The notes: generated by a model not told the origin, from the letters alone. 64,000 bases of DNA from Streptomyces clavifer (GCA_014651175.1 BMWJ01000006.1:1-64000), one strand, 5' to 3'. Shown: positions 8,872 through 18,700, numbered from the stretch's first letter. Numbers and translations are program-made.

Positions 8872-9678
8872 ATGACAGGAATGACTCTCGCGCTCCGCGC
8901 CCTGGCCACCGCTGCCGCCGCCCTGCTCGCCGTGACCGCCGTCTCGCCGGCGGCGCGGGCCGAACCCGAACCGAAGGCTCCCCCGGAGTTCGTCGACCTG
9001 CGCTCCGTCGATCCGACGATCATCACGGAGATGCGGTACACCACCGCGCACACCTTCATGGGCGAGGCGGTGGACGGGTACCGGCAGCCCGTCTGCATCC
9101 TGACCCGCCCCGCGGCCCTCGCGCTGCGTACGGCGCAGCGGGGCCTCCTGCGCCAGGGCTACTCGCTCAAGGTCTACGACTGCTACCGGCCGCAGCGGGC
9201 GGTGGACCACTTCGTCCGCTGGGCGAAGGACCTCGACGACCAGACCATGAAGGACGAGTTCTATCCGCTCGTCGACAAGACGCGTCTGTTCGAGGACGGT
9301 TACATCGCGGAGAAGTCCGGTCACAGCCGGGGCAGCACCGTGGACCTGACACTGGTGAAGCTGCCCGCGCTGCCCACGAAGCCGTACGTGCCGGGTGAGG
9401 ACCTGGCTCCGTGCTATGCGCCGAAGGACCAGCGCTTCCCGGACAGTTCGGTGGACATGGGTACGGGTTACGACTGTTTCGACACCCTGTCGCACACGGA
9501 CGACCCGCGGGTGCAGGGGGTGCAGCGGGCCAACCGGCAGTTCCTCAGGGCGACGCTCACCGGACTCGGTTTCGTGAACCTGGCCGAGGAGTGGTGGCAC
9601 TTCACCTACAAGCCGGAGCCCTTCCCGGACACCTTCTTCGACTTCCCGGTGGCCAGGCGATCCGTCGCCGGCCACTGA
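8872..9678 (+). CDS. Secreted D-alanyl-D-alanine dipeptidase (VanX-type, peptidase family M15D)
   Basis: This 268-residue zinc peptidase is predicted to cleave D-Ala-D-Ala. A signal peptide covers about residues 1-31 (hydrophobic ALATAAAALLAVTAV, then PAARAEP), so it acts outside the membrane. The zinc site SGHSRGSTVDLTLV gives His151 and Asp158. EEWWHFTYK gives the catalytic Glu240 and the third ligand His243. KVYDCYRPQRAV is also typical of the family. The ATG at 8872 begins the signal peptide; the Shine-Dalgarno match is weak and ATG 8881 is possible. No vanHA-like ligase genes are nearby, so a wall-recycling role is more likely than glycopeptide resistance. Confidence 0.9.
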   Translation: MTGMTLALRALATAAAALLAVTAVSPAARAEPEPKAPPEFVDLRSVDPTIITEMRYTTAHTFMGEAVDGYRQPVCILTRPAALALRTAQRGLLRQGYSLKVYDCYRPQRAVDHFVRWAKDLDDQTMKDEFYPLVDKTRLFEDGYIAEKSGHSRGSTVDLTLVKLPALPTKPYVPGEDLAPCYAPKDQRFPDSSVDMGTGYDCFDTLSHTDDPRVQGVQRANRQFLRATLTGLGFVNLAEEWWHFTYKPEPFPDTFFDFPVARRSVAGH

Positions 9679-9695
9679 CCGCCGGGCGGAACGCC

Positions 9696-9744
9696 GAACG
9701 GGCGACCGGGACCACCCCCGTGGGCTCCGGCCGCCCGTTCTTCT
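9696..9744 (+). terminator. Rho-independent-type terminator after the dipeptidase gene
   Basis: Inverted repeat GAACGGGCG (9696-9704) pairs with CGCCCGTTC (9732-9740). Inner CCGG arms strengthen the stem, and TTCTTAT follows. It lies 18 bp after the dipeptidase stop. Confidence 0.75.
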
Positions 9745-9799
9745 TATCGGACGCGGAACTGCCGTGTCCGGTTGCCGACCGAGCCATTACGGTGCCTCT

Positions 9800-10150
9800 A
9801 TGTCTCAGCAGACGTTCGATTCCTACGAAGAGTTCTGGCCCTACTACGTCGCCATGCACTCCAGGGCGGCGACCAGGTGGGTCCATCTGACCGGCACGCT
9901 GACGGGTGTCGCGGTCACCGTCTACGGGCTGGCACGCGGCCGGAAGCGGTACGCCGCGGCGTTGCCGCTGATCGGGTACGGGGCGGCCTGGCCGGCGCAC
10001 TTCCTCATCGAGAAGAACAACCCGGCGACGTTCGGGCACCCCGCCTGGTCGCTGCGCGGCGATGTGCAGATGATCCGGATGATGCTCGCCGGGCGGGACG
10101 GGGAGCTGGCCCGGACGGCGGCCGAGTGGCTCGCCGAGAACCCCCGGTGA
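9800..10150 (+). CDS. DUF962 / Mpo1-like membrane protein
   Basis: This is a 116-residue protein of the DUF962 (YGL010w/Mpo1-like) type. The conserved start FDSYEEFWPYYVAMHSRAATRWVH is visible across residues 5-28; the region HSRAATRWVH matches the family's histidine block. Two hydrophobic helices follow, and HFLIEKNNPATFGHP is the second conserved block. Eukaryotic Mpo1 is an Fe-dependent dioxygenase of fatty-acid alpha-oxidation; whether bacterial members share this is not known. The ATG at 9800 is chosen because homology begins there. It is a single gene between terminators and converges with the cvn operon. Confidence 0.85.
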   Translation: MSQQTFDSYEEFWPYYVAMHSRAATRWVHLTGTLTGVAVTVYGLARGRKRYAAALPLIGYGAAWPAHFLIEKNNPATFGHPAWSLRGDVQMIRMMLAGRDGELARTAAEWLAENPR

Positions 10151-10232
10151 CACGGGGCCGCGCACAGTCTTGACGGTCCGTCACGGCGGGTGAAGACTCC
10201 TCCCGCGGCCGTAACCGGTCCGCACCGGACGC

Positions 10233-10264
10233 GGCCCCTACCCCGGTCGGCGGGGGTACGGGCC
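10233..10264. terminator. Hairpin between DUF962 gene and the end of cvnD
   Basis: GGCCCCTACCCC (10233-10244) pairs at 11 of 12 positions with GGGGTACGGGCC (10253-10264) across an 8-nt loop, 25 bp beyond the cvnD stop codon. It probably terminates the cvn operon. Confidence 0.65.
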
Positions 10265-10288
10265 GTGTCCGGGCGCTGTCGTCGTCCT

Positions 10289-10894
10289 TCAGGTCCTGGC
10301 GGGCTCCGGGCTCAGGCCGGCACGCGCCAGGGCGTGCTCGACGACCGCGACCAGCACATCCCGTACGGACGAGCGGTCGCGTGCGTCGCAGAGCAGCACC
10401 GGCACCTCGGGGTCGAGGTCGAGCGCCGCCCGGACCGTCTCCGTGGGGAACTGTCCGGCCCCCTCGAAGAGGTTGACGGCGACGGTGAACGGGATACCTC
10501 GGCGCTCGAAGTAGTCGACCGCCGCGAAGCAGTCCTCCAGCCTCCGGGTGTCCGCGAGGACCACCGCCCCCAGGGCGCCCTGGGCCAGCTCGTCCCAGAG
10601 GAACCAGAAACGGTCCTGGCCGGGTGTCCCGAACAGGTAGAGCACCAGGTCCTCGCGCAGGGTGATCCGCCCGAAGTCCATCGCCACCGTGGTGGTGTCC
10701 TTGCCCTCGACTCCGGCGAGGTCGTCCACGGGACGGCCGGCCTCGCTCAGTCGTTCCTCGGTGCGCAGCGGTCTGATCTCGCTGACCGCCCCCACCAGGG
10801 TCGTCTTGCCCACACCGAAGCCGCCCGCCACCAGGATTTTCAGGGTAACGGGCTCAACGGGCCGCTTGCTGCGGCTAGAGCGCCCGAAGGCCAT
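10289..10894 (-). CDS. cvnD: Conservon Ras-like GTP-binding protein CvnD
   Basis: This 201-residue small GTPase-like protein is the last gene of a cvn conservon. The P-loop GGFGVGKTTL lies at residues 24-33 and the DxxG-equivalent is LFGTPGQDRFWFLWDEL near residues 88-104. The base-recognition VNLFEG appears at about residue 144 in place of NKxD. In the family it works with the CvnA kinase-like sensor, CvnB roadblock and CvnC at the membrane, by analogy to eukaryotic G-protein systems. The start overlaps the cvnC end by 20 bp, indicating translational coupling. The divergent NKxD element is characteristic of this bacterial subfamily and not evidence of decay. Confidence 0.92.
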   Translation of the reverse strand: MAFGRSSRSKRPVEPVTLKILVAGGFGVGKTTLVGAVSEIRPLRTEERLSEAGRPVDDLAGVEGKDTTTVAMDFGRITLREDLVLYLFGTPGQDRFWFLWDELAQGALGAVVLADTRRLEDCFAAVDYFERRGIPFTVAVNLFEGAGQFPTETVRAALDLDPEVPVLLCDARDRSSVRDVLVAVVEHALARAGLSPEPART

Positions 10895-11312
10895 TGATCA
10901 CCTCGCGAAGAATGTTCACGTCCGGCAGCTCGGCCGGCGGAACGGGACGGGTGACATGCACCAGTTCGTCCTCGACGAGGTCACCGACCAGTACGCGGAC
11001 CACCCCGACGGGGAGGTCAAGTCCTGAGGCGAGCTCGGCGATGGACTGGGGCATGTCGCTGCACAGTTCGACGATCTCCACGTGTTCCGGGGAGAGCGTC
11101 TGGTCCCGGCCGGGATCGTCGGCCGCGGGTTCGGGGACGACGATCGCGATCAGGTCGAGTCGGTGGCGGGACGCACTGCTCGTACGTCCCCGGGTCATCG
11201 CGTAGGGACGGACCACGGGGCCCGCTTCGGCGTCGTACCAGCGCGAGGAACCCGCGTCGGCGGGAGCGTGGGGTGGTCCGGGAGCGGTGTCCCGGACGGA
11301 GTCGGCGCTCAT
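10875..11312 (-). CDS. cvnC: Conservon DUF742 protein CvnC
   Basis: This 145-residue protein belongs to the DUF742 family of conservons. After a variable N-terminal tail, the block WYDAEAGPVVRPYAMTRGRT near residues 25-44 is the family start. It is followed by LSPEHVEIVELCSDMPQSIA and a winged-helix-like segment VGVVRVLVGDLVEDELV, ending in DVNILREVINGLRAL. It probably bridges the GTPase and the sensor module. It lies 9 bp after cvnB and overlaps cvnD by 20 bp, inside one transcription unit. Confidence 0.9.
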   Translation of the reverse strand: MSADSVRDTAPGPPHAPADAGSSRWYDAEAGPVVRPYAMTRGRTSSASRHRLDLIAIVVPEPAADDPGRDQTLSPEHVEIVELCSDMPQSIAELASGLDLPVGVVRVLVGDLVEDELVHVTRPVPPAELPDVNILREVINGLRAL

Positions 11313-11321
11313 GCCATCCCC

Positions 11322-11765
11322 TCACCCTCCGGCGGGCATACCGGTCGTCCGGGGGGCGTTGGCCAGGTGGACGCCCACCCGTTTGACCATGAGGGTCATC
11401 TCGTACGCCACCTGTCCGACGTCCGAGTCGGAGTCGGCCAGCACGGCGAGACAGCTGCCGTCGCCCGCCGCGGTGACGAAGAGGAAGGCCTCGTCGAGCT
11501 CGACGACGGTCTGCCGGACCCGGCCCGCCTTGAAGTGGAGGCCCACGCCCTTGGCGAGACTGTGGAAGCCGGAGGCCACGGCCGCCAGGTGCTCACTGTC
11601 CTCGCGGGTCAGGTCCTGGGACGTGCCGGTGGCGAGGCCGTCGCTGGAGAGCACCAGCGCCTTGCGGATGCTCGCGACGCGCTCGACGAGTTCGTCGAGG
11701 AGCCAATTGAGTTCGCCGGAGCCCTGGCGTGAGGCGTTGTGTGCTGCGGCGTTCGGTGCGGTCAT
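11322..11765 (-). CDS. cvnB: Conservon roadblock/LC7-domain protein CvnB
   Basis: This 147-residue protein has a roadblock/LC7 domain across about residues 15-110. Typical features are ELNWLLDELVERVASIRKAL, VLSSDGLATG and FLFVTAAGDGSCLAVLAD. Roadblock proteins regulate small GTPases, consistent with CvnD three genes on. The ATG overlaps the cvnA stop in an ATGA arrangement, so translation is coupled. Confidence 0.92.
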   Translation of the reverse strand: MTAPNAAAHNASRQGSGELNWLLDELVERVASIRKALVLSSDGLATGTSQDLTREDSEHLAAVASGFHSLAKGVGLHFKAGRVRQTVVELDEAFLFVTAAGDGSCLAVLADSDSDVGQVAYEMTLMVKRVGVHLANAPRTTGMPAGG

Positions 11766-14593
11766 CGACCGTCCCCTCCCGGAGTGGTTCCTGGTGCTGT
11801 CTCGCCGGGGCCGGTCACGTCCTCGGCGTTCTGCCGACGGCCGCGCTGCCAGCCGCGTTGAAGCGAAGCCATGCGATTGCGTACTTCGTCCGCGTCACGT
11901 TCGAGGTCATCGGCGCCGTCCGCGGGGACGTGACCGGGAGTCCGCCCTGCGGAGTCCTCCCGGAGCTGTGGGGCGAGGCTGGCCTGCCGGACCCTGCGCG
12001 GCAGTCCGCCCACGGTGTCCGGCGCGGAACGCCGGGAGGTGGAGGTGCGCTGCGAGGGAAAGGGCGACGGGGCCCCGGCCGCCGACGCCGCGGGGAATCC
12101 GTCCGCGCGCGGGGCCATGGGTACCGGGCCGTCGGGGTCGGCCGCACCGGGGCTCGCGGGGAAGCCTTCGGAGGGCGCGGAGTGGGAACCGCCCACCCCG
12201 CCCACCCGGCGGCCCCGGTCGGTGACCAGCGTCGGCGGTTTGCGGCGGGGCAGCGGGACGGGGCCCGCAGGGCGCATCGGGCGGACGTCCGCCGTGCGCC
12301 CGTCGGACGGGTCCGAGGCCTGCTGGTGCTGTTCGTTGTCGACGCCCCGGCGCAGGTCGCGGGCCCGGAAGATGCCGCCGCGCTCGCTCTCGGTGTCCTC
12401 CAGGTCGGACACGCCGTCGAGGACGGGACCGAGGGCCGGATCGAGGTCCCGGTCGAGCGCCGGGTCGTCGGTGAGTTCGAGTGGCCCCACCGGGCCTTCG
12501 ATCTCCACCGGACCGTCGAGGACGCCCGGGTCGGTCGGCCCGGTGGGCACCGGGGAGAGCGCGGAGGGCCTCCCCGGGATGTCCGCGATGCCGTCCCTGC
12601 GCGCCTTGTCGCTGCCGGGCACGCCGCTGCCCGGCCGGCCGCCGCCGATGGCCTTCTCGGCCCGGCGGTCGAGCCGGAAGCCGGTGCCGTGCGTGTCGGG
12701 CGCGTCGGTGAGGAGCTGCGCCGGGATGAAGACGACCGCGGTCGTCCCTCCGTACGGCGAGGTCTGCAGCGACACCCGGACGCTCTGCCGCTGGGCGAGC
12801 CGGCTGACGACGAAGAGGCCGAGGCGATCGGTGTCGGAGAGCTCGAAGTCGGGCGTCTCGGCGAGCCGCAGGTTGGCGTCCAGCAGGATCTCCGGCGCCA
12901 TGCCGAGTCCGCGGTCGTGGATCTCGAGGGTGAATCCGTTGGCCACGCGTTCGCCGTGCACCTGGACGGCGGTGTGCGGGGGCGAGAACACCGTGGCGTT
13001 CTCCAGCAGTTCGGCGATCAGGTGGGTGAGGTCGGCCACGGCGGGGCCGCCGACGCCGATCCGGGGCAGCCGGCGCACCTCGATCCGTTCGTAGTCCTCC
13101 ACCTCGGCGACCGCGGCCCGCACCACGTCCATCAGCTGGATGGGCTTGCGCCACTGCCGGGACGGGGCCGCGCCGGAGAGGATCACGAGGCCTTCCGCGT
13201 GGCGCCGCATGCGGGTGGTGAGGTGGTCGAGCCGGAAGAGGTCGGCGAGTTCGTCGCTGTTCTCGGTGCGGCGCTCCATGGTGTCCAGGAGCGTGAGCTG
13301 GCGGTGCAGGAGCACCTGGTTGCGGCGGGCGAGGTTGACGAAGACCTCGGAGACACCGCGGCGCATGTCCGCCTGCTTGACCGCGGCCTCGACGGCGGCC
13401 CGCTGGAGGGTGTTGAGCGCCTGGCCGACCTGGCCGATCTCGTCCCGCTCGTACTGGAGGTGCGGGGCCTCGGTCTCGACGTCGACCTGTTCCCCGGCGG
13501 CCAGCCGCCGCATCACGCTGGGCAGCCGCACGCCGGACACCTCGTGGGCGTCCTTGCGCAGCCGGGAGAGGTCGCGGATGAGCTCGCGCCCGACCCGGAC
13601 GGAGACGAAGACCGATACGAGCAGGGCGACGAAACCGAGGACGCCGGCGACGCCGGCCTGGAGCAGGACCCGGTAGCCGGCGGGTTCGGCGCGGTCCTGG
13701 AACCGGTTGGACATCTCGGTGCTGTCGTTGGCGAGGTGCTCCAGGACCGGCGGGGCGACCTCCTGCCAGCGTGCCGCGTCGACGGTGCCCGGCTTCTTGA
13801 ACGGACCGGCGGCGATGAGCTCCTGCTCGGTCGTGCGCAGCGCCTCGGTGTCGGGGCTGTTCCAGTACTGCTCCATGCGCCTGCGCTCGGAGGCCGGCAG
13901 GAGCTCCAGGTTGACCTCGTACAGGAGCTTGCGGCTGGCGGCGAGGTCGGAGACGACGCGGAGCTCGGGGGCGCCGAGCCGGCCGGCGATGAGCCCGGAG
14001 ACGATCAGCGCGTCCTCGCGGGAGAGCATCTCGCGGGCGCGGGAAACACCGACCAGTGCCCGTACCTGTTTGTCCATCGATACGTTCTCCATCGTGTGGA
14101 GACCGTTCAGGAAGCGGTAGCAGGGGTCGACGAGTCCGTTGTAGAAGTCGAGCGCCCGGGTCCGGTCGATGGTGCGCTTCTCGACGGAGTCCCGCAGGGC
14201 GTCCAGTCCGTCGACCTCGCTGAGGATGGAGTCGAGCTGCGTCTGCGAGTCCGGGCTCAGCGTGTCGCGGACGTCCTTGCGGTCCGCACTGAGCCTGACG
14301 CCGGCCACGACCCCGTCGGTGGCGGCGCGCTGACGGCGCAGGACGGGCAGGGCGTCGGAGGCCCGGGGGTCGGCGAGGTAGACGAGTGTCTGGCGGCGTT
14401 CGGCCTGCACGGCGCGGATGGTGTCCTCGAGCGGGTGGCCCACCGTCTCCATGATGGCGCTGGCGTCCAGCAGCTGGCTGGCTTCCCGGCCGGTGACGTA
14501 GGTGGCGAAGACCCACAGACCCGTGAGAGAGACGAGCGGCACCAGGAGCAACGCCACGATCTTCCTGCGGATGGACTTCCCGCGAAAGCGCAT
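11762..14593 (-). CDS. cvnA: Conservon sensor histidine kinase-like protein CvnA
   Basis: This is a 943-residue membrane sensor. It begins with MRFRGKSIRRKI and a first membrane helix at about residues 13-35. A large extracytoplasmic nitrate/nitrite-sensing-like region spans about 36-310, and a second helix (VLLQAGVAGVLGFVALLVSV) leads into HAMP-like sequence. The ATP-binding domain shows LIAELLENATVFSPP, DRGLGM and DRLGLFVVSRLA. A low-complexity Pro/Arg/Gly tail of about 300 residues follows, typical of conservon kinases. The ATG at 14593 has GGGGGAGG just upstream; further upstream residues are not homologous. It is the first gene of cvnABCD. The signal and the conservon number cannot be assigned from this sequence alone. 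Confidence 0.93.
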   Translation of the reverse strand: MRFRGKSIRRKIVALLLVPLVSLTGLWVFATYVTGREASQLLDASAIMETVGHPLEDTIRAVQAERRQTLVYLADPRASDALPVLRRQRAATDGVVAGVRLSADRKDVRDTLSPDSQTQLDSILSEVDGLDALRDSVEKRTIDRTRALDFYNGLVDPCYRFLNGLHTMENVSMDKQVRALVGVSRAREMLSREDALIVSGLIAGRLGAPELRVVSDLAASRKLLYEVNLELLPASERRRMEQYWNSPDTEALRTTEQELIAAGPFKKPGTVDAARWQEVAPPVLEHLANDSTEMSNRFQDRAEPAGYRVLLQAGVAGVLGFVALLVSVFVSVRVGRELIRDLSRLRKDAHEVSGVRLPSVMRRLAAGEQVDVETEAPHLQYERDEIGQVGQALNTLQRAAVEAAVKQADMRRGVSEVFVNLARRNQVLLHRQLTLLDTMERRTENSDELADLFRLDHLTTRMRRHAEGLVILSGAAPSRQWRKPIQLMDVVRAAVAEVEDYERIEVRRLPRIGVGGPAVADLTHLIAELLENATVFSPPHTAVQVHGERVANGFTLEIHDRGLGMAPEILLDANLRLAETPDFELSDTDRLGLFVVSRLAQRQSVRVSLQTSPYGGTTAVVFIPAQLLTDAPDTHGTGFRLDRRAEKAIGGGRPGSGVPGSDKARRDGIADIPGRPSALSPVPTGPTDPGVLDGPVEIEGPVGPLELTDDPALDRDLDPALGPVLDGVSDLEDTESERGGIFRARDLRRGVDNEQHQQASDPSDGRTADVRPMRPAGPVPLPRRKPPTLVTDRGRRVGGVGGSHSAPSEGFPASPGAADPDGPVPMAPRADGFPAASAAGAPSPFPSQRTSTSRRSAPDTVGGLPRRVRQASLAPQLREDSAGRTPGHVPADGADDLERDADEVRNRMASLQRGWQRGRRQNAEDVTGPGETAPGTTPGGDGR

Positions 14594-15069
14594 GGCCTCC
14601 CCCAGCTCGACCCCGCACCGCGGGGGTGGTTGTGTCGGTGTTGTTCCGGTGTTCCGGTGCCGGTCCACCGAAGGTCCGTCGGCGTTCCGTCAACAAACGG
14701 CGCGAGCCTACTACTGACTTACGGACAACTCGAAGGCCTGTCCGGACGTTTTTCGGCCGCCCTTCCCCGAGTTGATCACCTGTTGTCCTGGTATCACCTG
14801 CGAAGAAATTCACGAAAGCGACAGAGCGGTCCCGGCACCATGGCGTTCACCCGCACAGGGCAGTTGGCTGGAATTCTCCGTTCCGTGACCTTCCGGGGCT
14901 GGTTGAGGTCGTTCGGCGGGAATCTTCGGGGGGCTGCATTCGTCCAGATGTACGGGGCAGAAAACAGGACGGGGGCGTGCGCGGCAGGGTGAAGGGCTCC
15001 GCCCGCGTAGAACGGGCGCAAGCCGGGCAGCCACCCATGAGTCGGACAGTGGTGGGGAGTTGAAGGTCC
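14594..15069. other. Intergenic region between divergent cvnA and a small membrane protein gene
   Basis: No gene is supported here. The region is less G/C-rich than its surroundings, especially at 14690-14830. It should hold the promoters for cvnABCD (leftward) and the 15070 gene (rightward). I could not fix convincing -35/-10 pairs. Confidence 0.5.
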
Positions 15070-15534
15070 TTGGAAACGGATGAACGCCGGGGTACGGCGT
15101 CGGAGGCTGCCGCCTCGGCGACGGTACCGGCGGACGAAGTGGCACCCCCTCGGCAGCTGTGGGTGGAGGAACCCGCGGTGCGTCGAAGGATGCCGGATCC
15201 GGTGCGGACAGCGGCCGTGCGCGCCGTCCTCATCATGTCGCTGACGGTCATTCAGGCCGTGGTGGCCTTCCTGTGCACGCTCGCGGGATCGTGGCTCGCT
15301 TTCCCGATGGTGCTCAGCGGCGTGGCCAGCACGGTGGTCGCCACCTGGTCCGTGCTGGACGTGTGGGTGACCCGGCAGGTGTGGAACCAGCGGAACGGCG
15401 TGGTCTCGGTGCCGAGCAGCACGGCGCGCCGGATGCGACGCGAACGGCGCTCGGCGCGCCGTGCGGCCAGGGCACAGGCGCGTAAGGACACCCGGATACG
15501 CCGCCGGGGCGCGGGCGGGCTCTCCCGGGCCTGA
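15070..15534 (+). CDS. Small membrane protein of unknown function
   Basis: This 154-residue protein has two closely spaced hydrophobic helices, AVLIMSLTVIQAVVAFLC and FPMVLSGVASTVVATWSVLD, at about residues 53-70 and 78-97. A highly basic C-terminal tail follows, rich in Arg and Ala (SSTARRMRRERRSARRAARA). A TTG start is proposed: it has GGGGAG and GAAGG just upstream, and no ATG in frame precedes the membrane helices at a sensible distance. The topology suggests both ends are cytoplasmic. I do not recognise a named family. It is transcribed away from cvnA and converges with the SMC-like gene. Confidence 0.65.
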   Translation: METDERRGTASEAAASATVPADEVAPPRQLWVEEPAVRRRMPDPVRTAAVRAVLIMSLTVIQAVVAFLCTLAGSWLAFPMVLSGVASTVVATWSVLDVWVTRQVWNQRNGVVSVPSSTARRMRRERRSARRAARAQARKDTRIRRRGAGGLSRA

Positions 15535-15591
15535 CCACCTGCGCTCCGGCGTGCCCCTGGAACCGGGCGGCCGTCGGGCCGCGGGCCGGGC

Positions 15592-15625
15592 GGCCGGTCG
15601 CGTGGCCGGGCCGGTCGCGTGGCCG
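15592..15625. repeat. Perfect 17-bp tandem duplication
   Basis: GGCCGGTCGCGTGGCCG occurs twice back to back (15592-15608 and 15609-15625). Three spaced copies of GGCCGAGCGGG follow between about 15621 and 15680. It sits in the 212-bp gap between convergent genes. Confidence 0.8.
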
Positions 15626-15746
15626 AGCGGGTCCGGGACCGGACGGGCCACCTGGCCGAGCGGGCCCACGGCCGAGCGGGCCCGGGCCCTGCAGATCCGC
15701 GGACACCGTCCCGGGGCACGCCGGGTCACGTGGCCCGGCCCGAGCC

Positions 15747-18700
15747 TCAGCGGAGGGTCGTCTCCCCGCGCATCTCCGGGACCGGCAGCCCGCCCGCAGC
15801 GCCGGGTGTCTGCCCGCTCCGCTTGAACATGCGGGTCGCCGTGATCTCGCCGTGGACGGTCTCGCCTTCCGGGTCATGCTGCGGCAGCCCCGGCCTCAGG
15901 TGCTCCTCCACGCTGATGTACTTGAGTCCGGCCCGCAGGTCCGCGTCGTTGCGGAGGCGGATGACCAGCGGGAATTCGGCGAGCGCCGTCGTGTCGAACA
16001 GCCCGGTCGTGTAGAGCAGCTGGACGCCCAGCGCGTCGGAGACGGCGCGCTGGAGCTCCAGCAGATACGTGGCGTTGGCACGGCCGATGGGGTTGTCGAG
16101 GAAGAGCGTGCCCGCGTGGCGGTGCTTGTCGCGGCCCCGGTCGTTGCTGCGCAGGGCCGCCATCGTGCAGTACAGCGCGATCGCCGCCGTGAGCAGCTGG
16201 CCGCCGGAGAAGACGTCTCCCATCTGCCCGACCGGGACGCGCTCGGCGCGCAGCACCGCGTCCGGCTTGAGGATCTCCACGGCGATCCCCTTGGGCTGCA
16301 GCGCCGCCTGCACGCCGCGCAGCAGGAGGGACATGCCGTCCCTGCGCAGGTCGGAGTTCTTCTTGAGCGCCGCGTGCGTGGCCTCGTCGACGACCTCCCC
16401 GAGCCGCTCGGTGAGGGTGGTCTGATCGGGCTCCTCGAAGCGGATCCGGAGGAACTCCTGGCCGGACCACTCGCCGAGTCCTTCGGGGAGCTGGGAGAGC
16501 CGCTGGGCGGAGCGGAGGGTGGTGAGGGCGGACTCCACGAGCCCGCGGAGCCGGTCGACGATGGAGTCGCGGTTGCGCTCCAGCTGGGCGAGCTCGTCGG
16601 TGAGCACCCGGAGCCTGGGGGCGAACGCCGTGGCCCACTTCTCGGCGTGGTCGGGCAGGGCGGCTGCCGGGAGTTCGCGGATCTGCTGGCGGGCCGGGGT
16701 GCGGACCTGTTCGTACCGGTTGGAGTTGGCGTGCCGTACGAGCACGTCGCTCGCCTCCCGTACGGAGCTCTCGGCCGCCGACAGGTCGGTGGCGCAGCCG
16801 CGCAGTGAGCGCCGGGCCTCGGCCGCGGACTGCCGGGCCTCGTCGAGGGTGCCGGGGTAAGGGTCGGGGGCCTCGGCCTCGTCGTCCGTGCCGTGGTCCC
16901 TGAGCAGGTCGCGCAGGAGTGCGCCGGTCTCCTCGAAGCCGCTCACCGACTCCTCGGCGGTGCGGTGGGCGCGCTGCAGGTCCGCGTGCGCGGACCGGGC
17001 GGCGTCCAGGGCGGCGGTGGCGGAGGCCAGTTCGGCCGTCGCCGTGCGGAGCAGGGCCTGGGCCTGCTCGGCGTCGGCCGGGTCCATGTCCGCCGGGAGC
17101 TCGGTGTGCCGGGGTTCCTCGTCGGCGGGTGCGAGCCGCTCCGCCTCGCCGCGCAGCCGGCCGAGCTGCTCGCTGGCGGTGGAGGCGCGGGTTTCCAGGA
17201 GCTGGACGAGGGACTCGGCGCGGGCCGCCGCGGCCTGACGGGAGGGGCCGTCGGAACCGTCGGTCCCTTCGAGGAGCTGGGCGGCGCGCGTACGGACCTT
17301 GTTGGTGAGGCGGTCGAGCTCCGCCAGGGCGGCGCTCTCGTCGCTCTCCGCGCGGGCCTGCTCGGCGCGCAGGTCGGCGCCGACGCCCACCTTCTCGTAC
17401 AGCTGGGACGCCGCCCGGTAGGCCTCGCGCAGGGCGGGCAGGGAGGTGCGGACGGTGCCGGCGGGGGCTTTCGGGAGCGTTTCCGGGGCTCCCGCGATCT
17501 CGGCGCGTTCGGCGCGCAGGGCACGGGCCGTGCGGTGGGCGTCGTCGGCGGCCCGCTGGGCGGCCCGGCGGTCCTCGTCCGCGGCGCGGGCCCGGTCCAG
17601 GCAGACGGTGGCGCGTGCTTCGGATTCGGCTGCCTCGTCGGTCAGTTCGCGCAGTCGGGCCTGCCAGGCCGCCCGGTCCCTGAGCCGGTGGGCGAGTCCC
17701 GCGAGGGCGTCAGCCGCGCGGCGGGCGCGCTGTGCGGCCTCCTGCCGCTCGTCGCGCACGCGCGCGGCGTCGGCGGCGGCTTCGTCGGCCTCGGCGCGGA
17801 CGGTGCGGGCCTCGGCGAGTGCGGCCTCGGCCGTCTCGGCGGCGGCGCGGGAGGCACGCGCGGCTTCACCGAGCTCGGTGAGCATGCCGGGCGGGCAGTC
17901 GGCTCGCCAGGACCCGATACGGGCGGCGAGGGAGCGGTCTCCGGCGAGCCGGGCCGCGAGCGTCCTGATGTCCTCGTCCCTCGCGGCGGCGCGGGCCCTG
18001 AGTGCCTGCCGTTCCTCGTCGGCGGCGTGTTCGTCGTGCATGGCCGGGTTCGGCGGGACGAGGAAGACGTCGTCGGTGCCGCTGCTGCCCCCGCCGGGTG
18101 CGGGGACCGGGGCGAGGAGCGCCGCGGTGGTGCCTACGGCCACGGCGGAGCGGGGCAGCAGGGCGGCGCTGCCGAGGACCTCCCGGGCGCGGGTGTGGGC
18201 GTCCGGGTCGGTGATGACGACGCCGTCGACCAGCTCCGGGCGTGCGAGGAGCACGGCGGCGTGGTCGGCGGGGTCGACGGCCTGGGCGAGGTAGCGCCAG
18301 CCGGGCAGGGCCGGGATGCCGTGCTCACCGAGGTACTCGACGGTGGCGAGGACGTCCGGGCCGGGTGGCAGCAGTCCTCCGTCGCCGAGCGCCCCGAGGA
18401 TGCGGGCGTCGTCGGCCGCGGCGGTGCGCAGGTCGAAGAGCCTGCGTTCGGCGGAGGCGATGCCCTGGTCGAGGAGCTCGCGCAGTTCCTCGGCGCTGCT
18501 GTCGAACTCCTGGGCGGTGAGGGTCTGTTCGCCGTGGCTGGCGGCGCCGGGTGCGCTGTCGTCCACCCCTGCGGTGGCCCGGCGGGGGCGCGGGACGGCG
18601 GCGCCGGACGCCGTGGGGAGCCCCAGGAGGTCGGCCAGGCGGTGTTCGGCGGCGATCGACTCGGCGGCCCTGCGCTCGGCCTCGTAGGACTGCTCGGCGG

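Noticed and set aside
5722..9675. Very long minus-strand open frame (over 1300 codons) opposite the GH31, Nudix and dipeptidase genes
   Set aside because: It is Arg/Pro/His-rich, has no motif, and lies antisense to clearly conserved genes. It is a shadow caused by the high-GC codon bias.
8872..9678. Glycopeptide-resistance gene (vanX proper)
   Set aside because: The enzyme family fits, but it carries a signal peptide and has no vanH, vanA-like ligase or vanRS neighbours, so a cell-wall recycling role is more likely.
11729..14992. Long plus-strand open frame opposite cvnA
   Set aside because: It is antisense to a well-supported gene and has a Gly/Val/Asp-rich composition without domains.
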